From positions 6,696,001 to 6,760,000 of the forward strand of contig NC_052106.1 of assembly GCF_012273895.1 (NCBI RefSeq): a stretch of 64,000 bases of DNA, read 5' to 3'. The position numbers and the translations under genes are program-made. The stretch is from Zerene cesonia. Lineage: Eukaryota; Arthropoda; Insecta; Lepidoptera; Pieridae. The notes below the pieces were generated by a model. The model was given only the letters and a program-made list of their open reading frames with translations, was not told the DNA's origin and did no database searches. Each line of letters opens with the position of its first letter. Within the stretch, counting starts at the first letter, position 1. Shown piece by piece: positions 49,271 through 61,600 of this stretch.

Positions 49271-52090
49271 ATAGACACATCCCAATATCCGTTTCCAAAT
49301 ACACTATGGTACGTAAAACCAGCCGAAGAGATAATCCTGAAAGCCTCAGCGATGCTCATCATTGGCGTTATTGGAATCTTCCTGAACTCGATTATCCTCA
49401 TTATCCTGGTGAAGAACAAGTGGCTCTGGACAGCCAGCAACTTCCTGATAGGAAATATGGCATTGCTCGATATGCTGACACTGATCTTATGTCCTTGGTT
49501 CATGCTGGTTAGAGATTTCTATCAAAATTACGTTTTGAAAAACTTCGGCTGCCGCTTCGAAGGGTTTTTGCAAGGTATTCTTTGATCACCCATTATATTG
49601 TGTAGATCGTTAAATTATCAGCTCTAAATACTTTTTCAATATTCACCCTTTAATTTAATGTGATAGGCTAGATACACGTGAAGCAAAACCAAAAATTAAT
49701 ATATAATTTGTATAATTTGGTTTATATTAACCAAATTAAACAATAAGTTTTTCATTTCTAGCAACAATTTTCATCTTATTTTTCGAAACATGATGTATAA
49801 TATACGTAAAATACGTAAAGTATTCCTTCGTAAATTAATTCTCACCCGAACCGAACCGTAGTTGAATAATTAGGTTGTACAAAAAAAAAATTCAAACCAA
49901 ACCTTTAGCTATACAATAGAAGCTTTACATTATAATGAAAAATTATCATTGATATTGGCCATAGCTTGTGTGTCTTCCTTGATAAATGGTCTATCCAATG
50001 GATTATAATACAGTTAGGCATAACTTCTTGGCTTCCTTGAAACAATAATATTATTTCCAGCTACACTTCTATTAGCTAGTGTTAGTGCAGTGATGCTTGT
50101 AAGTTACGATCGACTGGCTGCAGCAGCACTGACTTCCGAAGCCAGAGTCACTAAAGCATTCGCTCCGAAGTTGATAGTTATAACCTGGCTTGTGGCAATG
50201 GTCATTTCATTACCCTGGATAATGAAAAGAGAGTACATGGTAACGTATTTCTAGTCAACCTTAAAAAAGATAAACTGCCGAAGTTTATAAAATGGCCTAA
50301 TGTTATAAGAAAGATATAAAAAAAGATAATGTGCTTCTCTTTTAAGGAACGTCAGTGGATGAATTTTTTGGAAATGTACTGCGTTGAAGATAGAAATTTC
50401 TTAGAGATTTATTGGCATTTTATTTTGTTGTTGTTGGTTTGGCTTCCATTAGGTGTGATGGTAATAACTGTAAGTATTCCTTTCTATTCCGTGTTCTATC
50501 ATTTCGTCTTGATAATATAAGGATTCGCCAAGTATTATGTTCTATCGCATGCATCAAGCAGGTAATCATTACCAGAATGAATTTAAAAATTTCCGTCGAA
50601 CGAATTTTTTTCATCGGGATATTAATTGACAATAATTTCTTCATGTGGACTTATATTATTATAATATTATATCATTATATGCACTGTTGTTCAATATAAA
50701 AATAAACAGAAACGGCGTAAAAACACTGGAACTAAACTAACTTAGTCTCCAATCAACTCAACTCTATTCTCAAATCTCTTACAAGAATGCTTAGAGTTTC
50801 GAATGGACTTCATCATTTAAAGCATTCCTTGTCTCTATTTTGTTTTCCAGTATGGGGCTATAATCTGGCGTTTAGAGTGGAGTGCTAGGGAACTATCCTC
50901 TCGCGGAGGAGGTCAAATAGTTTCTAAGGCAAGGGGAAAGGCTATGCGCATAACTGCTATGGTTCTATTGGCATCTACGATATGCAGAGTGCCATATACT
51001 GTGCTTGTTTACTGGAGAAATAATATGTCTAAGGAGATTAATTCGGTAATGTCCATTTATTGACTTTTAATGTCTTTTTTGTGACTCTTTTGAACACGAC
51101 ACGAAGGATAGTTCTTTAATATAAACTGGTTACTTTCTATAAGAATTTACAATAATTTTATTACTATAGTATTTAGTGACCGGTATAATTTTAGTTATAA
51201 ATAAAACTAATCATTTAAAGTGGACTATCTATGAAACAAAAAACTTCACTAGCCCTTTGGTAATATTTAAAGAAAGTGAAACATCTATAAAATGTATATT
51301 TATAAGCCTTTTAATTCTCTATTTTCGTGATCTTTAATATTTTTATCTAAAGTCCATATAATACATAATTCAATCTTCGTAGGTTGAAGGTGGCTTTGAA
51401 ATTCTGTGGTTCTTAGCTAGCTTTCTGATGTACCTAAACTGTGCTATAAATCCTTTGATCTACGGCTTCACAAATCTCAGGTTTAGACACGCTATGGACC
51501 GCACACCAGGTCTTGCCTGCTTTAGGTTTGGCTCTTGGTGTTGTATATGTACTCTTGTGAGTATTTAGGTTATACTAAACAATATTATTATTATTACATT
51601 ATGGTTGTATGTTGATGGCTTTTCTAAATTGCTTTTTTATAACAATTTAAATATAGAATTAGTTAAAGAGTTTGATCAAGGAAAAGAAATGATCGAAATT
51701 TAATCAAAAAAAAGTTTAGTCAAAGAAATTATTTTCATGTGATTATGTGAATTATCTGACAATAACGCTGCTTCACTTGCTTATTGAATGCTAGCTAGTC
51801 CTTTGAAATGAATTCCCGCTTTAAAATTAAGTGTACATAAAGCATATTTCTTCATTATTCCACTTTTTCAGGTTGCTCGAGATTCCAAAGACTTGGATGT
51901 TAAAAATGTTGAACGAATATACGTTATACAAGAAACACCATTGCCAAACAAGAAATTTACGCATGCATTTAAGAACTTCCTTCATATCAATAAGCAAACA
52001 CTTGAATTAAGTGTTCTGAGAGTAGATGAAGTAACTACGAAGCCTACGAAAGTGACTCCTTTAAAAATGGAGCAGTGTAACGAAATATAG
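49271..52090 (+). CDS. class A (rhodopsin-like) GPCR, six exons, 5' end missing
   Basis: Exons are 49271-49574, 50061-50239, 50347-50469, 50851-51045, 51383-51556 and 51872-52090 (TAG), all with GT-AG introns and matching phases; together they encode about 397 residues. Seen in the protein: TM1 with LNSII; TM2 with MALLD; Cys before TM3; SYDRL at the end of TM3 (DRY variant); Trp in TM4; Cys in extracellular loop 2 (EMYCVED); Pro in TM5; CRVPY in TM6 (usual CWxP, with Arg for Trp); NPLIY in TM7; and Cys pairs after helix 8 that may be palmitoylated. Such receptors sense an extracellular ligand at the plasma membrane and signal through G proteins. The subfamily is uncertain; it resembles insect orphan or peptide receptors of the moody/Tre1 kind. 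No ATG is found in exon 1, which opens at an acceptor (attacag|ATAGAC), so a short upstream coding exon is missing. Confidence 0.85.
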
Positions 52091-52210
52091 TGTTATGCTT
52101 ACCTTTTCTAAGAACATTTCATCTTCCAATTTCTGGGATGTTTGTTTTACAGTCTACATTGCATTTAAATATACTGTTAGTTGAATTACACTACTCTCAA
52201 CTAATAATTT

Positions 52211-52291
52211 ACGTAAGGTCTGCAATCGACCTTGCACCTCTCCAAATGTTCATGGGCGGTGGTAGCGCTTACCATTGCCGACTACGACATA
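52211..52291 (+). mobile_element. LINE/SINE 3' end fragment in GPCR 3' UTR
   Basis: gtaaggtctgcaatcgacct, tgttcatgggcggtggtagc and accattgccgactacgaca. It lies between the GPCR stop codon and its likely poly(A) signal, so it may be transcribed. Confidence 0.6.
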
Positions 52292-52398
52292 CTTAGATTT
52301 AATTAATTCTTCATTTAATTTCCACTTGCCTTGTCTTCGTTTATTGTTTTAACCAAGTAAGTTCCATAATGATGAGATTTTTTTAATATATTAAAACG

Positions 52399-52404
52399 AA
52401 TAAA
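52399..52404 (+). terminator. likely poly(A) signal of the GPCR gene
   Basis: AATAAA, 309 bp after the stop codon and followed by T-rich sequence. Confidence 0.5.
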
Positions 52405-52428
52405 GATTATACGATTGTATAAAAACTT

Positions 52429-52434
52429 TTTATT
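52429..52434 (-). terminator. likely poly(A) signal of the minus-strand SET/MYND gene
   Basis: AATAAA on the minus strand, about 134 bp past the stop codon at 52568. It is only 25 bp from the opposing signal of the GPCR gene. Confidence 0.5.
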
Positions 52435-52567
52435 GATTTATAAAACGTTAGAAAAAACAGTCCGTTGTAGATAGATAGAACTTGTCTCATTATTTACCAT
52501 TTCTTCTTACAATCTTTAAGCAAGTGCTTTAAATTCTGTCGAAGAAGAAGAAATATTGTGGCTAGAA

Positions 52568-55500
52568 TCATGCAGATGTTGTGTCTATTAACGAAGATAA
52601 TGTCTTCACTTTTTCTTCCAAGGTTTCTCTCATGTGGGGCTCAACTTTTAGTATATTGGTCGCTTCCTGGAGTAACACCATGCTTTCCATTAGTTGATCC
52701 TGAAATTGAGATGTGAAGTTTTAACTTCGCATTTTGTAATAACAATTAACCTCTGTTTATTTCCAACAAAATTTAACAAAGGTCTTTTTTCATATGTTTT
52801 TAGTTTTCTTGAAATACGTTTTATGACTTTTTAATATAGACTTAAATAAGTTTTTACTGGAAAATATCGAATATTAGTTCACTTAATATCAATTAGGGCT
52901 TCAGTTCAATATTGGACCCTAAATTTTACGAATTATCTTGTTCCATCAGTAGCTGTTTCTACATTATAATTTTTACTTTTTTCAAATAGAGGGTGCCAGA
53001 CCGTGTTTCACAAATCATACAACTTTTATGTCTATTTAGTAAAGATTTTGCGAGGAGGTTTTAAATAATTTAATTACTCTTCGTATTTACATTCTTTCCT
53101 ATTTCGTTTATCAAATATGTATTAAACACATCGATATATATATATATATATATGTGCCCACAATAGGCATAGTCCTATCCTGATACTATCTAAATTTTCT
53201 CATGGTTTCTAAAAATAACATGTAGGTTAACTTCACCCATCAGTACGCATAACGTTTTGGCAAATTTCCAAATTTTTTCGTTATAATGTATTCGACACGT
53301 ACATAATTGAATTTAAATGTATAACACCTGCTTTAAATAATGTTGATGCTCTCTAAATTTTCGCTACCGAAACATACGGCATGGAAACAGCTTTTTTTTA
53401 TAAATCGCGTCCTGTCACGAGTTATGGGTTTCGAGATTAACTATTGGATTTGTAAATCATGTATTTCCTCAGAATTGTTTCACTGTTTTTATTAACAGTA
53501 TTGACGAATAAAATTCCATTATGATAGTGATCTGCCCTGGCTTCATGGATCACGTACCTACATCCAATATGTAAAATTACTTTTGGAATCGCTTTTAAAT
53601 AAGCGCGTTCAAGCAAACAAACATTTGATCTCTTTACGTTTAAGATTAAACTAGTAGATACCATTTTCAGTGACTAAGAGTAATTTTGTAGATGTACGAA
53701 TAAAATACCTATTGTAATAAAAATACACGCAAACCACGTCAGTACGTGGTAGGTATATGTATCCAGTGATTGCCTCTTTCGTACAGTGGTTAACGCGTGA
53801 GCGTAGAACCGAAGGGTCCTTAGATTCGAATCCTGGTGCACGCACAAAAAAAAATGTCTGACAGGACACAGGAGGCTAATCACCTGCTTGTACATAAAGA
53901 AACACAGTCAGCTAAACAGATGAATATCATCTACCCCATACCCCACTAGGAGACACGATTCTTCAATTTTTTATATGTATCCGGTACGTTTTCAATTAAG
54001 TTTTGTCATAGCGTCATCATTATTTTATATTTTGATATAGACTTGTATTTTTATATTTTGATTTAGTTATGAGCAATTACCTGAGCACCAGCTTTAGTCA
54101 GTTTATCAGCCTCAAAATCTCTTTTAGTTTGCATCACCATCGCAGCCTGCAATTCTAAGAGAATAGTGCCTCGGAATTTCGTCCAACCTGGTTCAAGTTT
54201 ATCAGATATTTCAAGGAGTTCATGACAGATGTTCACTTTCCGTTCGAGGAGCTCGTCTGATAGATCTGTGGAATAAAACATTGTTATTATACGATCGAAT
54301 GAACCAATTAGGAATAAGACTGTTTGTCAAGTTTTGACAAATGCTATTTGCAAAAATACCGGATGCTTATGGGGCATGGTTTACAGTGGCGCAAGTACCA
54401 TCTTTTTTAGTTTTAAGTAATAACGCATTTTTTATTACGACCTTAAACCAAATGGTTCAGCAGTTGATATGAACATTTTATATCAATCTAGTTCAATCGT
54501 GTCCGTTAACTGGAATAAGCGAATTCTAGTCTATATAATACAAAAGAATAGTTTCAGCATTTACCTGATAGTGTATATTTCTCATAGTTCCCATAAATCT
54601 GCATCAAAGCCAACTTTGTTTGAACGATTAAATGATTTTTTGGATGCAACGTATGGCTATACGTTTTGATGAAGTTTTCATACTCCTCAGGATCGTTCTT
54701 ATTTAATTTCTTCAAGTCTTCTTTCAGCGCGTTGTTACCCCAGAACATCTGCCTACTCTGTATGCAGTATCCGCACGATTCACATTTCCATGGTGCAGTC
54801 TCATTCAAAGGATCAGTTGATACCATCATTGGTTTATTTTCTAGTTTACTCTCAGCGCACAGCGAACAATATATGCTTCCTGTATATGTCCCGTATTCAG
54901 TTGGATCTTTACACCTTTCACATACACAATTAAAGTGTTTGGTACTTTTCAAATGTTTCCGTCTATCTAATGTACCCCATAACGATTGCGTGTATGTTGC
55001 AGTTATCATTTCACCCTTTGCGATTGGAACAGTTGCAATTAAGGCAAATATATAATCATCGCCTATAAAAATGTGTCTTGTATTTGGTTTACAATTGTGG
55101 TTTATCATCGATGCTCTTGTGTATATTGCCCTGAACCTGCTACTTCCGTCGGATGACCTAACATCAAACGAATTTGTATCAAATATTGACGCAACCTTCA
55201 GTATCGTTTCATCATCATACGGCAATTTTAGCACTTGTTTAACAAACGTCACTAGATTAGTTTTAAATACTTGATACAGTTGTGTGTTGATTCGCTCCTT
55301 CAAATGGGATTCCAAGTTCATAATGCTCTGGAATTGTTCAGGATTTGATTCCTGCAACAATAATGTTCGCAGTGGAGCAATCACACAATACGCAGCCTCT
55401 GCTCGACCTGGTGATACGTACTTTATATTACACTTGTAGTTATTAGCTAACATCAGCTTACATTCCTGTCTATGTACTTCAGAAGACTCGCATTCAAATC

Positions 55501-55843
55501 CACATAACGGCCAATTACAGGAGGAGCATTTGTAATAATCCAGCGCATCTCCATCTCTTATCGGATTTAGCTTTTTATTACACGATAAACAGTGAGGCGT
55601 GCAAGCAATTCTGGGGCCACTGACAGCTGGTTTCTCTTTCAATATGATCTCTCCTTGTTTTATATCCCTTGTGGCTACCAAGTATCGTCCGAGTGAATCT
55701 GAGTGCTGTATTTCGAAGGTCCGGCACTGCGATTTGTGGTCTTTCCACGCGCATTTTTGATGAGCTCTCGAACAGTAGAAGACGGATTTGCAACCACCGC
55801 AGGTTTGGTTGGCAGGCTGTTTACATACCTCACATGCGGGCAT
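52568..55843 (-). CDS. SET and MYND domain protein, SmydA/msta-like, three exons
   Basis: Exons in transcript order are 55843-54565, 54265-54081 and 52699-52568 (TGA), 531 residues, with GT-AG introns and fitting phases. I chose ATG at 55843 because the upstream codons have no ATG and MPACEVC starts the finger. Residues 4-40 form a MYND zinc finger (C4, C7, C15, C18, C24, H28, H36, C40; H28 replaces the usual Cys). The split SET domain starts near GRYL (52-55); an inserted Cys-rich part spans 85-128. NHNCKPN (248-254) and GE...Y284 supply S-adenosylmethionine contacts and the catalytic Tyr, and post-SET CVCERC is at 306-311. A helical C-terminal region follows. SMYD-type proteins methylate lysines on histones or other proteins. 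The arthropod SmydA group includes Drosophila msta; substrates are poorly known. Key catalytic positions are intact here. Confidence 0.9.
53770..53955 (+). mobile_element. tRNA-derived SINE in intron 2 of the SET/MYND gene
   Basis: An A-box-like cagtggttaacgcgtgag and a B-box-like gattcgaatcc (53823-53833) are followed by a short A run and a non-tRNA body (ctgacaggacacaggaggct). The stems do not close into a proper cloverleaf, so it is not called as a tRNA gene. It is antisense to the host gene. Confidence 0.6.
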
Positions 55844-56040
55844 TTTACATTTCCCTTTCACCACTAAAGGTCAGAACACGTTCGCTGCGAATGGTATCTG
55901 ATACAATACTCGATGAAAATAGATTGAAGTAATTATCACAGCGAACTAAAGACTCGGCTGGCTGCCAGAGAAATGAATTATTTCGAAAGACGCGCTCGTA
56001 AGCCGCAACGAAGTTTACGATCGTCAATCTAAATGTTGGT
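55844..56040 (-). promoter_or_regulatory. probable 5' UTR and promoter region of the SET/MYND gene
   Basis: GC-richer than its surroundings. The minus-strand ttagttcgctgtg near 55938-55950 resembles an arthropod initiator. Positional evidence only. Confidence 0.3.
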
Positions 56041-56487
56041 ACCTATTGTTTAGTATGAGATGAATTACTTAGAGCTTTTCGATTGCAATTGGCGGCACAG
56101 TGAATCGAATTTGATACGTACCTCGTAGATATTAGTACAGTTAATGTTTCAGTTACAGAACGATACTACGAAACTTAAAGAACTTTCAGTAAACATTGTT
56201 ATCCTTAAGGATATACGTGTAATGTGATGAAGAATATTGAAGAGAGAGTTACTCGCACACATACATTCCATTCATATCTTTATGAAAAAATAATACAATG
56301 GCCTTTCGACTTACATAATTAACATAATTCAATCTATTTAAAGCTCGGTGTTGAAAATTGTATCCAAATCTGAAACTAAGAAACACGTTTAATGATTAAA
56401 TGATTAAATAATATCGTATGAACTTACACTATTTATATAGTATAAATATACCAAATCCAATAAAATATATTTCTTTTAAATATAACC
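56041..56487. other. spacer between divergent SET genes
   Basis: AT-rich with no exon seen. It may hold regulatory sites used by one or both genes. Confidence 0.4.
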
Positions 56488-56690
56488 AGCTTTTGCCCGC
56501 GGCTTCGCACGCCTTATATTCCTAGTAGTTTAATATCTGTATTTAATATGTTAACGTTTCTCTTGAATCACTCTATTTATTTAAATAAATCCGTCAAAAT
56601 CCGTTGCGTAGTTTTAAACATTTAAGCATATATAGGGACATAGGAACAGACAGAGAAAGCGACTTTGTTTAATACCATTAGACGAACATC
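56488..56690 (-). mobile_element. Helitron-like short element between the SET genes
   Basis: cagcttttgcccgcggcttc, aaaatccgttgcgtagtttt and gaaagcgactttgtttaata in the same order as 31523-31905. The CTAG end has changed to CCAG. Confidence 0.6.
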
Positions 56691-56772
56691 GTAACAAATA
56701 TATTCAGAATAGCTTCTACATTCAGAATACATTCTACATACATTAGCGGTCGTTATGTAAACCCTTCAGTTT

Positions 56773-56845
56773 TCAGTGCGGCAGAACGCGGTGCGCTCGC
56801 GCATGACATATTGATACAGTGATGTTTTAAGGGACAAATATAAGG
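56773..56845 (+). promoter_or_regulatory. candidate first (non-coding) exon and initiator of the second SET gene
   Basis: TTCAGTGCGGCAG at 56772-56784 fits the arthropod initiator TCAGT. The stretch is GC-rich and is followed by a donor-like ataagg|gtacgt at 56845/56846. The coding start at 58611 lies just after an acceptor, so a 5' UTR exon must exist upstream. Confidence 0.35.
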
Positions 56846-57249
56846 GTACGTAAATTCTATTTTATTCTTATATATTCATTAATTTTATATGCGACTAATC
56901 AAAATAAAAGTGTGAAAAATTAAACCATTTTACTGAGAAATTTCCGCATGTCTGGATAATTGAGGCATTTTTATTTTTTAAGTCTGAACTATTCTTATCA
57001 ATTATGAACACGTAGGAGGCTGGAGAATGTGATAGATTTGTTTACATAGTAAACGTAAAACTCTGTAATCGTGTATAGAGTATTTATTTATATGTTTATT
57101 CTTTTTAGTACATATTTACCATTGGATGACAAATGACAATAAATTATCAATATATAAAGTAACATACCAGAACATATATATGAAAAGAGTACCATGAATA
57201 AAAAAAATAAACCCTGGAACATGCGCAATTAGATTCAGAAATCGAAAGT

Positions 57250-57331
57250 TTTTATGGATGGTTGTGAATGGTAATCGCTTATCATCAGGCGAACCACCAG
57301 CTCAGTTGCCAACCATGACATAAGAAAAAGT
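57250..57331 (+). mobile_element. LINE/SINE 3' end fragment
   Basis: ggttgtgaatggtaatcgct, catcaggcgaaccaccagct and cagttgcc...tgacataagaaaaa. Confidence 0.6.
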
Positions 57332-57381
57332 CTCCAATAGGGCAGACGAAGTCACTTAAATACGTCAGCCATTATTAAAAA

Positions 57382-57709
57382 TCTATACTAATCTGATAAA
57401 ACTGAAGATTGTTTGTTTAAAGTCTCCTAACTCAGGAGTCAAGACATGTTGGTTCGTAATGAAATATATTTTGTGTAATATACACTATAACCAATATAGG
57501 TTGGTGGACTTTCAATGAATAACTTGCATAAGCGCGTAAAATATAAATTTTAATAGGAAATGACTGCTAAAGTCACATGTGTCAGATCGTCATATTGCTT
57601 GTCCGCGATGGACTTCTAAACTACTCAACCGCTCTAATCAAATCTGCACATTATGTGCAATTTGATCCAACTTAAAATATAGGATAATTTTTATATATTA
57701 GATGGCTAG
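57382..57709 (+). mobile_element. possible diverged Helitron-like element
   Basis: Starts tctatactaatctgataaaa, with gattgtttgtttaaagtctc following, and may end at gatggCTAG. Interior diverged, boundaries uncertain. Confidence 0.4.
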
Positions 57710-57884
57710 TATTATTATATAAACAAATATACTTTTTTATAAATATAGATTGCCATTTATAATCGCAATTCAGATTCGTTCCAAGTACAATCTTCGAGTT
57801 TCATTACAAGAATAGATGCCTCGAACTCGCTGGAAATTGTCTTAAAATAGCAATCATAAACCATTTCACGTGATATCTTTTCAA

Positions 57885-58176
57885 TCTATGCTAATATTAT
57901 TAAGGAAGAGTGTGTTTGTTTCTCTTTGGTTGAAAGGCTAATCTCAAGAACTAATGGTTCGATTTTTTTTCTATGTTTGTATCCGATAGCACAGATAACA
58001 CTAATAGTAAAGAAAGAACAAATAGGTTACTCTACTATGTCAATATTAGATATATCTAACGCTCACTTATAAATCTTAATAAAAATAACCGACATCAAAA
58101 ATTCTTTCACCATTAGAAAGCTACAACTTCACTGAGTGACATAGACGCCACGGGCGAAGCCGAGGCGAACATCTAG
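57885..58176 (+). mobile_element. Helitron-like element, second subfamily
   Basis: TCTATGCTAATATTATTAAG to gccgaggcgaacatCTAG, between A and T. It contains ttctttcaccattagaaagc, shared with 24190-24317. Confidence 0.7.
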
Positions 58177-58610
58177 TACTATTATATAATTTTCCATTTT
58201 TTCGTGCACAGGTATTAAATAAGTATAATATTTACATGTTGAACGTTGGTAGGTAGTACTTACAGGAAACAATATTACCAACTATCTTATTAAAAGAAAA
58301 TAATTTTAAATGTCAATGGTAAGCAAATGGAAGTATTAGTACTTGCTTTGTCTTTGGCGGGCTGCCACTGTTTGCTAATCTAGGAATACCAAATAATAAA
58401 TAAATTTCCGGGTTAGAGTTGACAGGTCGAAATGTTCTAACTCTTACGGGAGAATAAAAGAAATAGAAAGCATGTCTAAAGTAATTTAAGTAAGGAACCT
58501 ATAACCATGATAGCTTATTACATGTTTTATAAGTGTTAGTGAAGATATACAGAATTATTTGATAATATGACTTATAACCGCTTATTAAATGTGACTGTTT
58601 TTTCAGAACC

Positions 58611-61600
58611 ATGGGTCAGACAAAAGAATTGCGTTACGAGGTAAGCAATAATTACCATTGAATTACCTGCCATCTATTGTGCAGAAATAAAACTAGTGAT
58701 AGTGTGAGAGCGGTTGAATTGTAAACATTAATGTAGTTGAAAACAATTTCAATAGATGGCGCCTATTCTAATTTTGAACATTAAAATAAACGAAAGCATG
58801 TTTTTTGTGTTGGAATTTTTATTCAATATAATTTAGTATTATCTTATCTGTTCCCATATGTAATAATGTTCTAAATATTCTATTCATTCAAAATCATTAA
58901 TGGTACACATACATATGCGGATAATTATTATTCAATTCAAGTGTTTGTTCTACTGATGTTGAAGGATATTGTTACAATTAAATTTCTGCTTGTAGGTTAA
59001 GTCCTCAGAAGAATTAGGACGGTATCTCGTAGCATCTCGAGATTTAGCCCCTGGTGACGTCATACTCACAGAACCCCCGATTATATTTGGACCCAAGGCG
59101 ATGCCTGATCCTGAAGCTAAAATGCCTTGCGTTGGCTGCTATAAACCTATATTTACCGATATTGGAGAGCGATGTTCTAGGTAAAATAAATAAGCATTAT
59201 TATATTATAAAGTAGTACCAGCTTTCAAATAAAAAAAACAATCAAAATCGGTATATTCATTAGAGAGCTTTTATCCGACAGATACACATCGAAGTCTGGA
59301 TTATATAACCCTGTTTTTTGGTTCGGGACACATTGGTTAAAAAAAACTCTCATATCTTAACGAGAAATCTTATAGATATATTTAAATAACACTAGCTGCG
59401 CGCCGCGGTTTCATCCACGTAAGTCCGTATCCCGTTGGAATATCGGGATAAAATGTTGCCTATATGTTATTCCAGTTGTCCAGCTGTCTACGTACCAAAT
59501 TTCATTGTAATCGGTTCAATAGTTTTTGCGTGAAAGAGCAACAAACACACACACATCCTTACAAACTTTCGCATTTATAATATTAGTAGGATTAGTAGGA
59601 CAATTTAAAGCAATGTGGGAGATTAAATCTAAGAACTCACTCTTTCTTTTTCTAACGTTGTATATTGTTTTTAAGCAACTATAGGTAAATTTTTAAACCA
59701 GCCAACTCTTGACTGATTTTCATTAAACTAGCCATTCCTACAAACAATGCAAAAGTAACAATTTTAAATGCTCATTTTTAGTTGCGGCTGGCCAGTATGC
59801 TCTGGTAACTGTCCAGGTCTCACAGACTCTCGGCATCACGGCTTGGAGTGCCTCGTGTTGAGAGCGCGACCTGACTGCGTACTGGACAATATGGCGGATT
59901 ATTACAGGTAACACTATTTGGAAGTATGATATGAATAACAGATGTACACTGCCACAAATTTCTATAATACAAGATATGATACTGCTATTTTATACCATAA
60001 GCGGGCAACTGAGCTGGTGGTTCGTCTGATGATAAACTTTCACCACCGCCCATGAACCTTCAGAGAGGTGTGTACTGCAAAATCGCTGTTTGCTTTTAAG
60101 GGGAAAGGAAAAAGGCAAGGATTGACTGGAAAGAAGAAATTACTGGGAAGGTGAAGAAAAGGAAACGACCTCCGGCTTCCCCGTACGGAACACACTAGCA
60201 TACTACTTATTCATACTTATTCTTATCTGTTAAAAAGTAGATCAGTAAAAATCTCAATTTCATCTCTCCCATACAACACTCATAACTCAAAACTCATATT
60301 CAGTCATTTTTCCTACCCACATAAACTAGGTAGAACATTTCTTTAGCTGTTCTTTATAGGGAGACTCCCCATGACCACGCTCGCTGTAAAGTGTTCGAAA
60401 CGACGGGTTAATAACATAATGAATAAATCGCGTTTAAAATCTGTTAAAAAGTTTTTAATTTCTAAATATTCATACTTTTTTCATACTTAACTCATATATG
60501 GGACCCGTAACATAAAATAATTAATTGATTCTGATTGATTATTCCAAATTTAAAGAACCAACAACATATTTTTTATTTGTTCTTTTTTCGGTGCAAATGA
60601 AGAGTTATCTATCTATCTATCCATCTATCTAACATAATTGCAGACATGACGCCCTCTTTCCACTACGTTGTGTGCTGCTGCAGAAGACTGATCCCGAAAG
60701 ATGGCGGCAGGTTCTGGACCAACAGTCCCACATGGAGAGCAGATTACCAGGCTCGGAGGCATATGAGTATGTGAATTATTTGATTGTTTCTATCATACAT
60801 TTCTTTACATCAGACGTACGATAAGTACATTTTTTGACGTGACAACGACTTAAATTAGGTTGCGGCTCGGAGGCACTTATGAAAAAGTGTAACGCCCGGT
60901 AACGTTACGATGAGTCACCGAACTATGATCGGTCCGCCGCGCGCGCAGCACTAGAGAATTAGGCGCATTGAATCGGCGCGTGCTTGTGTCTCTGTCTCTG
61001 TCTTTTTAGTAAACAAATAATATTTTCTATAGTTAAAATTTGTGCAATTCTTATTTTCATTCAATTCCTTGTTCCTATTGTGCAGTTTAATAATATTCAT
61101 ATCAATAAATATTCTACCGAGAAAAAGACGTTGTCACGTAAAATCTTCGCCCGTAAAACCGACTTTACAGGCAACCATTTTTTTTTTTATCTATAGATAC
61201 GATAAAACCAAGTCAGCCGAATTTAATTTCATCAAGACCGGTTCGTTGCTCGTGGTCGTAAAAAGGAAATATACTAACGCACTATGACACATTATTAACT
61301 TATTATCTATAACTAGCTGGTCGTCCCGGCTTAGCCCATGGTACATATACATATATTATATAGCATATGCCACGTGGAGTTGCAGCTTTCTAATGGTAAA
61401 ATCAGTCCAGTGTTTTTACGTGAAAACGTTACAAACATACAAAAGATTCCTCCTTTTAATGTTAGTGAAGATATTGACCGGTTTTAATATTATCAATAAC
61501 CTTAGACATTCTTGAAACTATTTCTCATCAACATAACATAATAACAAAAAGCGGTATTTTAGGATTATCTTTGGGGAGTTCGTGAAAATCTGCTCAAATT

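Larger units (their letters stand above)
56846..58610. other. presumed first intron of the second SET gene, repeats only
   Basis: No MYND-type cysteine pattern and no exon is seen. It contains a LINE/SINE 3' end fragment (57250-57331) and one or two Helitron-like elements. Confidence 0.45.

Noticed and set aside
49306..49512. Second open frame inside GPCR exon 1
   Set aside because: It overlaps the true coding frame, has no membrane pattern and does not continue across the splice sites.
53770..53845. tRNA gene
   Set aside because: A and B boxes are present, but the acceptor and anticodon stems do not pair. It is better explained as a SINE head.
55844..55864. Start of the SET/MYND gene at 55864
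   Set aside because: That codon is GTG. The first ATG in frame is 55843 and begins directly before the MYND finger.
60984..61287. Open frames in the last intron of the second SET gene
   Set aside because: They lie in and beside the MITE copy. The same translation appears from the inverted copy at 24.6 kb, and there is no cellular domain.
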